Origin: Acidobacteriota bacterium
GTDB taxonomy: Bacteria > Acidobacteriota > Vicinamibacteria > Vicinamibacterales > Fen-181
Assembly (NCBI GenBank): GCA_003157675.1
Contig: PMKG01000314.1
Span: forward strand, 1 to 5,716
Direction of reading: 5' to 3'
DNA length: 5,716 nucleotides
The notes under the pieces were generated by a model, which saw only the letters and a list, made by a program, of their open reading frames with translations, was not told where the DNA came from and ran no database searches. Below, one piece after another: positions 1-5,066 of the stretch (its first letter is position 1; each line of letters opens with the position of its first letter). The position numbers and the translations under genes are program-made.

Positions 1-286
1 GGGCGCGCCGGCCCGCGCGGCGGGCCGCCTGCGCCAGGTCGGCCAGCCTGACGGGGTAGAAGTTGTCGTCGGCGCGGGCGACGTGGCTGGCGTCGAGCGG
101 CTCGGGCGTTTCGTCGACGAGGTGCGGCACGCCGAACGCCACCGGGGTCGCCCCGGCCAGGACGACCTGCCATCGGGGGGTGATCATGCTGGGGCCGAAC
201 GCGATGAGAGGAAAGGCTCGAAGGTGCGGGGTGTTCACGTCGGGAGACCCCCGCGCGCGGAAGTCCCCGGCTCGGCCGTGCGGCAT
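1..286 (-). CDS. Partial, apparently internally deleted cobalamin-binding radical SAM protein (probable pseudogene)
   Basis: This frame is open from an ATG at 286 (minus strand) to the window edge, 95 codons. The ATG follows AGGAG with a 4-nt spacer; a GTG at 238 and an ATG at 187 (residue 34) are alternatives. Residues 25-65 contain PLIAFGPSMITPRW, VVLAGATP and PHLVDETPEPLD, which I recognise as the N-terminus of B12-binding-domain radical SAM proteins. Residues 71-90 (ADDNFYPVRLADLAQAARR) resemble a segment that in those proteins lies after the radical SAM CxxxCxxC cluster. The B12-binding core and the 4Fe-4S cysteines that should lie between are absent, and the join is in frame near residues 65-71. 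The fragment contains no cysteine. It begins 39 bp after the nucleotidyltransferase gene on the same strand and may share its transcript. The family call rests on recall of conserved phrases, not on a search. The frame being real is fairly likely; a functional enzyme is unlikely. Confidence 0.5.
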   Translation of the reverse strand, partial: MPHGRAGDFRARGSPDVNTPHLRAFPLIAFGPSMITPRWQVVLAGATPVAFGVPHLVDETPEPLDASHVARADDNFYPVRLADLAQAARRAGRRA

Positions 287-290
287 TGGG

Positions 291-295
291 CTCCT
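291..295 (-). promoter_or_regulatory. Ribosome binding site AGGAG for the radical SAM fragment
   Basis: Read on the minus strand, AGGAG lies 4 nt before the ATG at 286. It is the reason for choosing this start over the downstream GTG (238) and ATG (187), which have no comparable site. The spacer is on the short side. Confidence 0.4.
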
Positions 296-325
296 GGCGG
301 TGTCCGGCTCACGGCTTCCGGATGT

Positions 326-772
326 TCATCGCTCGTCGAGTGCTTCGATGTCGGCGAGGTCCTTCAGCCGGCCGGACGCGCGCTTGTTCTTGACGAACTC
401 TCGTCGTCCGATGAACGGCAGGTCGTGGGAACCGCACCGCCCGACCTGCCGGCCCGCCCACGCCTCATCCCATGACACACCGCTGATCGCACTCATCACG
501 TGGATCTGGACCGGTTCGACTCCCATCTGCAGGATGCGGTCGGGATTGGTCAGATCCTCCGGCCGAAGGTCCCCGGTCGGAAACCCGAATGTGGCCAGGG
601 CTTCAAGGAGGTGTGACGCGTTGTCCTTGCCCGGGCGGACGAAGACGTCGATGTCGCCCGTGAAGCGGGGCGCACCGTGGTAGGCCAGGGCATATGCGCC
701 GACGACCAGGAAGTCAACGCTGTGGGCGATCAACGAGCCGAAGAACTCGTCGAAGTCTCGCGCGAGCTCCAT
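326..772 (-). CDS. MNT-fold nucleotidyltransferase-like protein (DUF6036/AbiEii-like)
   Basis: A 148-residue cytoplasmic protein with a minimal nucleotidyltransferase fold. Residues 20-42 show the signature: DFLVVGAYALAYHGAPR followed by TGDID, where D40 and D42 would be the metal-binding pair. The C-terminus (IGRREFVKNKRASGRLKDLADIEAL, ending in DER) is the usual ending of this small family, so the gene looks complete. A third acidic residue is expected at the end of a later strand, where relatives I recall have RID; here residues 90-91 are I-H, so H91 occupies that place. The ATG at 772 has GGAG 8 nt upstream. The gene overlaps the preceding small gene by 59 bp, and the order small protein then nucleotidyltransferase is one I recall from many genomes. 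Such proteins are often labelled toxin-antitoxin or abortive-infection related, but no HEPN partner or AbiEi-like gene is present. Substrate and role are unknown. Confidence 0.82.
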   Translation of the reverse strand: MELARDFDEFFGSLIAHSVDFLVVGAYALAYHGAPRFTGDIDVFVRPGKDNASHLLEALATFGFPTGDLRPEDLTNPDRILQMGVEPVQIHVMSAISGVSWDEAWAGRQVGRCGSHDLPFIGRREFVKNKRASGRLKDLADIEALDER

Positions 773-911
773 CGTGCTGTCTCCGCAGGAACTCTACAGC
801 GGCCAGGCGTTCCTCGACAGGCCTCGAACGCCAGTAGTCCCGGCCCTCGGTTCCGGCCGCGTGCGCTGCGGCACTGGTCACCCGCAGGACCCGCTGGAGT
901 CGGAATTCCAT
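714..911 (-). CDS. Small conserved protein paired with the nucleotidyltransferase
   Basis: A 65-residue basic protein starting at the ATG at 911. The open frame extends upstream to 1004, but the upstream residues do not resemble the family and an almost perfect -10 box lies just before 911. Residues 24-45 (RDYWRSRPVEERLAAVEFLRR) match a motif I recall in short proteins encoded immediately before MNT-type nucleotidyltransferases in many environmental bacteria. These proteins have a YW-S/R-x(3)-ERL-A-V-E-x-LRR helix and a basic RLRRVLRL tail, seen here at residues 52-60. No signal peptide or membrane segment is visible. Its last 59 bp overlap the start of the nucleotidyltransferase gene in another frame, which suggests translational coupling and a shared function, possibly an antitoxin-like or regulatory partner. 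That function is inference, since I know of no characterised member. Confidence 0.7.
   Translation of the reverse strand: MEFRLQRVLRVTSAAAHAAGTEGRDYWRSRPVEERLAAVEFLRRQHDGARARLRRVLRLVDRPQR
781..784 (-). promoter_or_regulatory. Ribosome binding site GGAG for the nucleotidyltransferase
   Basis: GGAG on the minus strand, 8 nt before the ATG at 772 and inside the small upstream gene. It supports that start and reinitiation within the overlap. No other ATG, GTG or TTG start fits before the DFLVVGAYAL motif. Confidence 0.4.
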
Positions 912-917
912 GCGGCC

Positions 918-923
918 AGTATA
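918..923 (-). promoter_or_regulatory. -10 promoter element TATACT for the small protein/nucleotidyltransferase operon
   Basis: Minus-strand TATACT matches the sigma-70 -10 consensus at five of six positions. Exactly six bases (GGCCGC) separate it from the ATG at 911, so the predicted +1 is the A of that ATG. No Shine-Dalgarno sequence lies upstream, consistent with a leaderless mRNA. A good -35 at 17 bp is not visible; the nearest candidate, GCGACC, is 20 bp away and matches TTGACA at only three positions. Confidence 0.4.
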
Positions 924-976
924 CGCCGCCGACCCGCGCTCGTGGTCGCACGGCGGGTCGCGGACCCCCAGACACA

Positions 977-997
977 GAAGTACGAAGTGTGAAGTGG
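977..997 (+). repeat. Three tandem heptamers, GAAGTNN
   Basis: GAAGTAC, GAAGTGT and GAAGTGG follow one another without gaps at 977-983, 984-990 and 991-997. They end three bases before the TACACT box of the hydrolase gene, across the -35 region. They could be a short degenerate tandem repeat or a direct-repeat operator. The sequence shows the repeats; the function is unknown. Confidence 0.45.
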
Positions 998-999
998 GG

Positions 1000-1005
1000 T
1001 ACACT
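1000..1005 (+). promoter_or_regulatory. Possible -10 element TACACT of the hydrolase gene
   Basis: TACACT matches the -10 consensus at four of six positions and would give a 5' leader of about 36 nt before the ATG at 1048. No -35 hexamer is recognisable at 17 bp; that stretch is occupied by the GAAGTNN heptamers. The call is weak and depends mostly on position in the divergent intergenic gap. Confidence 0.25.
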
Positions 1006-1047
1006 CGGCCTCGCGAGCCCTCAGCTCACACGCCCGCGAGATATGCC

Positions 1048-2721
1048 ATGGTCAGACGCTTCACAATCGCGCTGCTGGTCGCGCTCTCCGCCGGCCTCGC
1101 ACTCCACGCGGCCGGCCCGCAGCCGGGCGCGCGCCAGTCGGCGGCCACGCGCTTGCGGTTTGCCATCTCCGTCCCGGCCGCCCGCGGCGTCGCCCCTCGC
1201 GACGGCCGCATCATTCTGGTCGTGTCGAACAACAACGCCCAGGAGCCGCGCTTCGAGAACGACGTTTACAATCCGAAGACGCAGCCGTCGTTCGGCATCG
1301 ACGTGGACGGCCTGAAGCCCGGGCAGGAGGCCGTCATCGACGCGTCCGTGCCCGGCTACCCACTCGCGTCGATCGCGGACCTTCCCGCCGGCGACTACTG
1401 GGTGCAGGCGGTCTTCCACCAGTACGAGACCTTCCACCGCGCGGACGGCCACACCGTCAAGCTGCCGATGGACCGCGGCGAGGGGCAGCACTGGAACCGC
1501 GCGCCCGGGAACCTGCTCAACAAGCCGGTGAAGGTGCACGTCGATCCGCGAGCCGGCGGCGTGATCCGGCTCTCGCTCGACCAGGAGATCCCGCCGCTCC
1601 CCCAGCCGCAGGACACGAAGTACGTGAAGTACGTGCGCATCAAGAGCGACCGCTTGACGAAGTTCTGGGGACGGCCGATGTACCTCGGCGGGATCGTCGT
1701 GCTGCCCGAGGGATTCGACGAGCATCCCGACGCGCGCTACCCGTTGATGATCAACCACGGGCACTTCCCGCGGGAGTTCCGCGGCTTCCCTCCCGCGGCT
1801 GGCGCCACCGCGGGCGGGCGCGGCGGGCAGCTCTTCGCCGAGTGGACCGGACCGGGGTTCCCGCGGATGATCATGCTGCTCATCCAGCACGCCAACCCCT
1901 ACTACGACGACTCCTACGCGGTGAACTCCGAGAACGTCGGCCCGTACGGAGACGCCATCAACGAGGAGCTGATCCCGTACATCGAGCAGCGGTTCCGGGG
2001 CATCGGCCAGGGCTGGGCCCGCGGCCTGTTCGGCGGCTCGACCGGCGGCTGGGAAGCGCTCGCTTCGCAGATCTTCTACCCGGACACCTACAACGGCACC
2101 TGGGCCTCCTGCCCCGATTCGATCGACTTCCGCCAGTACGAAGTCATCGATCTCTACAAGGAAGCCAACGCCTTCTACATCGACAGCGACTGGAAGAAGA
2201 CGCCCCACCCGGATGGTCGCAACTACCTGGGCCACATCCAGGCGACGCTGGAGGAAGACGGCCGGTGGGAGCAGGTGCTCGGACGCAAGACGCGTTCGGG
2301 CGAGCAGTGGGCGATTTGGGAGGCCGTCTATAGCCCGGTCGGCAAGGACGGGTACCCGAAGCCGATCTGGGAGCCGACGACCGGCGTCATCGACCACGAG
2401 GTCGCGGCCTACTGGCGCGAGCACTACGACCTCCGCTACATCCTCGAGCGCGACTGGGCCACGCTCGGCCCCAAGGTGCGCGGCAAGATCCACGTCTACG
2501 TCGGCGACATGGACACCTGGTACCTGAACAACGCGGTGTACCTGATGGAGGCCTTCCTCAAGAAGGCCGCGAACCCGCCCGCCGACGCGGTGGTCGAGTA
2601 CGGCGACCGCGCCGAGCATTGCTGGAGCGGGCACGACCAGGCCTACTGGTTCCGCAGCTTCGAGAAGCGGATCCTCGAGACCGCGCCGAAGGGGGCGGAT
2701 CTCACGAGCTGGCGTTACTGA
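1048..2721 (+). CDS. Secreted alpha/beta-hydrolase, putative esterase
   Basis: A 557-residue protein. The frame is open back to 910, but the ATG at 1048 is chosen because a signal peptide starts directly there: basic MVRR, hydrophobic residues 5-20, and a likely cleavage near 21-23 (LHAAG). There is no lipobox. Residues 35-180 form a poorly defined beta-rich N-terminal region. Residues 207-540 are the hydrolase domain: YLGGIVVLPEGF, YPLMINHGH (231-239, oxyanion-hole side), and GGSTGG (329-334) with S331 as nucleophile. VYVGDMDTWY (483-492) offers D487 or D489 as the acid, and HCWSGHDQAYW (524-534) offers H529, or less likely H524, as the catalytic histidine. The closest families I recognise are the esterase D/PHB depolymerase-like enzymes; export indicates action in the periplasm or outside the cell. 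The substrate is not deducible. Ribosome-binding sequence is poor, with only GCGAG about 10 nt upstream. It is a single-gene unit, divergent from the nucleotidyltransferase set and followed by a 470-bp gap. Confidence 0.85.
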   Translation: MVRRFTIALLVALSAGLALHAAGPQPGARQSAATRLRFAISVPAARGVAPRDGRIILVVSNNNAQEPRFENDVYNPKTQPSFGIDVDGLKPGQEAVIDASVPGYPLASIADLPAGDYWVQAVFHQYETFHRADGHTVKLPMDRGEGQHWNRAPGNLLNKPVKVHVDPRAGGVIRLSLDQEIPPLPQPQDTKYVKYVRIKSDRLTKFWGRPMYLGGIVVLPEGFDEHPDARYPLMINHGHFPREFRGFPPAAGATAGGRGGQLFAEWTGPGFPRMIMLLIQHANPYYDDSYAVNSENVGPYGDAINEELIPYIEQRFRGIGQGWARGLFGGSTGGWEALASQIFYPDTYNGTWASCPDSIDFRQYEVIDLYKEANAFYIDSDWKKTPHPDGRNYLGHIQATLEEDGRWEQVLGRKTRSGEQWAIWEAVYSPVGKDGYPKPIWEPTTGVIDHEVAAYWREHYDLRYILERDWATLGPKVRGKIHVYVGDMDTWYLNNAVYLMEAFLKKAANPPADAVVEYGDRAEHCWSGHDQAYWFRSFEKRILETAPKGADLTSWRY

Positions 2722-2733
2722 GACCGCCGGCGG

Positions 2734-2749
2734 AGGCGGCCTACCGCCT
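2734..2749 (+). terminator. GC-rich hairpin after the hydrolase gene, possible terminator
   Basis: AGGCGG-CCTA-CCGCCT is a perfect 6-bp stem with a 4-nt loop, starting 12 bp after the hydrolase stop codon. No T-run follows it, so it is not a canonical intrinsic terminator. It may stabilise the mRNA 3' end or act in Rho-dependent termination. The overlapping palindrome CCGCCGGCGG (2724-2733) could compete with it. Confidence 0.3.
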
Positions 2750-2967
2750 GCCCTGCTTGCGCCTTACTGCGTCATGAGCCGGGGCTCACCCTGGCCCATG
2801 AAAAGGCATCCTCTGTTCTCGGCCGGTCGCGCGCACGGGTTAGCGCCCACACGCAGGCCGGTTTGCGATGTCCCGACGGGCGGGTGGCGCCGGGCGGGGG
2901 CTCCCCGGCGGGCCGAGCGCGACGCCCGTGACAAGCGCCTTGTGCCGCGAGGACGCTGGGGGATCCC

Positions 2968-3020
2968 GGCGACCCTTCGACAGGCTCAGGGTCGCCCCGA
3001 GCACCGTCGAGGAGCGACGG
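2968..3020. repeat. Dispersed intergenic repeat with two hairpins (CTTCGACAGGCTCAGG type)
   Basis: The first hairpin has a 9-bp stem, GGCGACCCT (2968-2976) with AGGGTCGCC (2988-2996), around the loop TCGACAGGCTC. The second has a 6-bp stem, CCGTCG (3004-3009) with CGACGG (3015-3020), around AGGAG. The core CTTCGACAGGCTCAGG is one I recognise from intergenic regions of many environmental bacterial genomes. It often yields spurious peptides with phrases such as PFDRLRV, LRQAQG or DPEPVEG, all of which appear in translations here. It behaves like a REP-type palindromic element. Only one copy lies in this window, so dispersal is known from elsewhere and not shown here. Confidence 0.6.
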
Positions 3021-3131
3021 GACCCGCCAGGCGCCAACCCGTCCCTTCCCTGCGGTCACCGTCATCGAGCCGATCGCATAGCCCCGGCGCCATTTTCTGA
3101 GCACGCCTTACGCCTCACGCCAGCTGCCGAT

Positions 3132-3137
3132 TTGACT
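3132..3137 (+). promoter_or_regulatory. Possible -35 element TTGACT of the kinase operon
   Basis: TTGACT matches the -35 consensus at five of six positions, 54 bp before the kinase ATG. At the right distance only CACGAT (3156-3161, 18-bp spacer, three of six matches) could serve as -10. A weak or activator-dependent promoter is possible. Confidence is low. Confidence 0.2.
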
Positions 3138-3191
3138 GGAAGCCGCCTCCTCTGTCACGATGCCGCCGGGTTCCCGAACACCGCCAGACGC

Positions 3192-5066
3192 ATGAAAGCT
3201 CGACTTACCCGGACCACCGTCGGCCTGGCCGTCGGCATCACCGTGGCTGTCTCCTCGGTGCTGGCCGCATCCGCGTTCTTCTACTCGCGCCACCACTTCC
3301 AGAGCCTGCTCGAGACGGCGCGCGAATCGAGCGTGGCGCAGGGGGAACTGATCCGCGTCGCGCTCGAACACCAGATGATCGAGAACGACCGGACGCTCAT
3401 CGCTCAGATGATCCAGTCGTTCGGCCGCCAGCCGAACATCGAGCGAGTCGTGCTCCTCGACCGTGCCGGCCACGTCCGCTACTCGAGCGTGCCGCCATCC
3501 CAGACGGCCGATCTGCATCCCGGCTCCCCCACCTGCCAGGCGTGCCACCAGTATCCGCCGGCGCAGCGCGGGTCGAGCCGTGTGTTCGAGACGAGCGGCG
3601 GCACGGTGCTTCGGACCGTCGTGCCCGTCAGGAACCGCCCGGCCTGCTTCGCGTGCCACGAAGCGTCGCACCGGATGAACGGCATCCTGATCCTCGACCG
3701 TAACGTCGGCAGCGTGCGCGCGTCGATCGACCGCGACATGGTCTGGATGGTGGGCGGCACGGGCCTCGCGACGCTCGTCCTGGTCGGCGCGATCGCCTTC
3801 CTCGTCCGCTTCGTCATCCTGCGCCGGCTGCAGCGGTTCGAGACGACGGCCCGCCAGATCGCCTCGGGGGACCTCGCGCGGCGGGTGCCCGACGAGGGGG
3901 CGGACACCATCTCGTGGCTCGCCCGCGAGTTCAACGCGATGGCCGACTCGGTGACCGGCCTGGTGGGCGAGGTGCGCAACCAGCGCGAGCGGCTCGAGAC
4001 GGTCATCAACAGCATCGACGACGGGATCGTCGTCCTCGACGGGGCACGCACGGTGGTGGCCGCCAACGACGCGTTCCTCGCGCGCACGGGTGGCGTACGC
4101 GAGGCGACGGTCGGCTGCTGCTGCACCGACGCCACCTCCGGGGCCTGCCAGGTGGGCCAGTGCCCGACGCTCGCCTGCCTGCAGTCGGGGCAGCGGCAGG
4201 TGCGCCTAGTCGAGCGCACGGAGGCCGACGGTCGCGTCCGGTGGGAGGAGGTGCACGCCTCGCCGATCGCCGACGGGCAGCGCCGGATCGCCCACGTCGT
4301 CGAGGTGTGGCGCGACATCTCGGACCGGCGCGCCGCCGAGGCGTCGATGGCCGAGTCGCACAAGCTCGCCTCGCTCGGCCTGCTCGCCTCGGGCTTCTCG
4401 CACGAGCTGAACACGCCGCTCGCCACCGTCCTCACGTGCGTGGAGGGGATCCTCCGCGAGGTGCACGCGTCGGAGGGCGGCGCCGCGCAGTCGGGCCGGA
4501 TCGGCGACAGCGCGGCCATCGCCCGCGAGCAGATCCTGCGGTGCCGCGGGATCACGCAGCACTTTCTGCGCATGGCCCGCGGCCAGTCGTCGGCCGGCGA
4601 CATCGTCGAGCTCGACGCGGTGGTCTCCGCGTCCGCGCGCCTGGTCGAGCCAACGGCGCGGGCGTCGGGCGTCACCCTGGCCGTCGAAGGCCCGCCGCCG
4701 GGCCTGCGCGTGCGCGCCGACGAAGCGTCGCTGCAGCACGCCGTCATCAACCTGCTTATCAACGCCGTGCAGGCGTGCCGGCGCGGCGGCGCGGTCACGG
4801 TCACCGCCGAGGCGGGCGATCCGGCGCGCATCCGCGTCCGCGACAACGGCTGCGGCATCCCGCCCGAGCACCTGAAGCAGATCTTCGAGCCATTCTGCAG
4901 CATGCGGAAGGGAGGCACGGGGCTCGGCCTGTTCCTCTCGCTCAATTTCGTGAAGGCGTGCGGCGGCGACATTACCGTCGCGAGCGAGGTCGGGTCCGGG
5001 TCGACGTTCGAGATCGCCCTGCCCGCCTTCGCGCCGGGCGTCGCGGCGGAGGAGGCGAGACGGTGA
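3192..5066 (+). CDS. Diheme c-type sensor histidine kinase with HAMP and cysteine-rich PAS domains
   Basis: A 624-residue inner-membrane kinase. Order: transmembrane segment (9-31); periplasmic domain (32-183) with two c-type haem motifs, C115-QA-CH119 and C152-FA-CH156; transmembrane segment (184-209); HAMP (210-262); PAS (about 263-380); HisKA with FSHELNTPL, phospho-acceptor H404; HATPase with N-box N520/N524, DNGCGIP (551-557), FEPF (565-568) and GGTGLGL (574-580). All catalytic boxes are intact, so the kinase should be active. The PAS domain carries C309, C310, C311, C319, C324 and C329. Periplasmic haem-PAS sensors of this layout are known in metal- and nitrogen-cycling bacteria, where they sense redox state or small haem ligands; the signal here is unknown. 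The ATG at 3192 is the only start close before the first membrane helix; the frame runs further upstream but into repeat sequence, and no good Shine-Dalgarno is seen. The stop codon overlaps the next gene by 4 bp, and that gene encodes the likely cognate regulator. Confidence 0.92.
   Translation: MKARLTRTTVGLAVGITVAVSSVLAASAFFYSRHHFQSLLETARESSVAQGELIRVALEHQMIENDRTLIAQMIQSFGRQPNIERVVLLDRAGHVRYSSVPPSQTADLHPGSPTCQACHQYPPAQRGSSRVFETSGGTVLRTVVPVRNRPACFACHEASHRMNGILILDRNVGSVRASIDRDMVWMVGGTGLATLVLVGAIAFLVRFVILRRLQRFETTARQIASGDLARRVPDEGADTISWLAREFNAMADSVTGLVGEVRNQRERLETVINSIDDGIVVLDGARTVVAANDAFLARTGGVREATVGCCCTDATSGACQVGQCPTLACLQSGQRQVRLVERTEADGRVRWEEVHASPIADGQRRIAHVVEVWRDISDRRAAEASMAESHKLASLGLLASGFSHELNTPLATVLTCVEGILREVHASEGGAAQSGRIGDSAAIAREQILRCRGITQHFLRMARGQSSAGDIVELDAVVSASARLVEPTARASGVTLAVEGPPPGLRVRADEASLQHAVINLLINAVQACRRGGAVTVTAEAGDPARIRVRDNGCGIPPEHLKQIFEPFCSMRKGGTGLGLFLSLNFVKACGGDITVASEVGSGSTFEIALPAFAPGVAAEEARR
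5048..5055 (+). promoter_or_regulatory. Strong ribosome binding site GGAGGAGG for the response regulator
   Basis: GGAGGAGG inside the end of the kinase gene, 7 nt before the GTG at 5063. It decides the GTG start, which overlaps the kinase stop in GTGA. It is much stronger than the ribosome-binding sequence of the kinase, so the regulator may be made in excess over the kinase. Confidence 0.7.

Larger units (their letters stand above)
2722..3191. other. 470-bp intergenic region rich in inverted repeats, no convincing gene
   Basis: Open frames here are short, shift across the dispersed repeat at 2968-3020 and encode arginine- and proline-rich, low-complexity peptides with no motifs, so none is called. 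The contents are a hairpin just after the hydrolase stop, a palindrome TGAGCCGGGGCTCA at 2775-2788, and nested GC-rich arms at 2876-2929. Further along are a small ACAAG-CGC-CTTGT hairpin at 2931-2943, the dispersed repeat, and the upstream region of the kinase gene. No tRNA, rRNA or riboswitch signature was recognised on either strand. Confidence 0.6.

Noticed and set aside
63..683. 206-codon plus-strand open frame
   Set aside because: It lies opposite the nucleotidyltransferase gene and the radical SAM fragment, both of which show family motifs; its own translation shows none.
912..1004. Upstream extension of the small protein frame by 31 codons
   Set aside because: It would overlap the divergent promoter region, its residues show no family resemblance, and the TATACT box before 911 argues for the shorter form.
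1021..2634. 537-codon open frame on the minus strand opposite the hydrolase gene
   Set aside because: It is antisense to a gene with a signal peptide and catalytic motifs. Its translation is a valine-, arginine- and aspartate-rich mirror typical of GC-rich third positions and has no recognisable domain.
2792..2808. Sigma-54-like promoter TGGCCCATGAAAAGGCA
   Set aside because: The GG and GC dinucleotides are 11 bp apart instead of the required 10, the TT before GC is missing, and the kinase start is almost 400 bp away.
2772..3104. Open frames on both strands between the hydrolase and the kinase
   Set aside because: They translate through the dispersed repeat, giving phrases such as DPEPVEG and LRQAQG, and have no ribosome binding site or domain.
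2868..3191. Upstream extension of the kinase reading frame by 108 codons
   Set aside because: The extension runs through the repeat element and would put an arginine- and proline-rich segment before the first membrane helix. The ATG at 3192 gives a normal membrane-kinase N-terminus.
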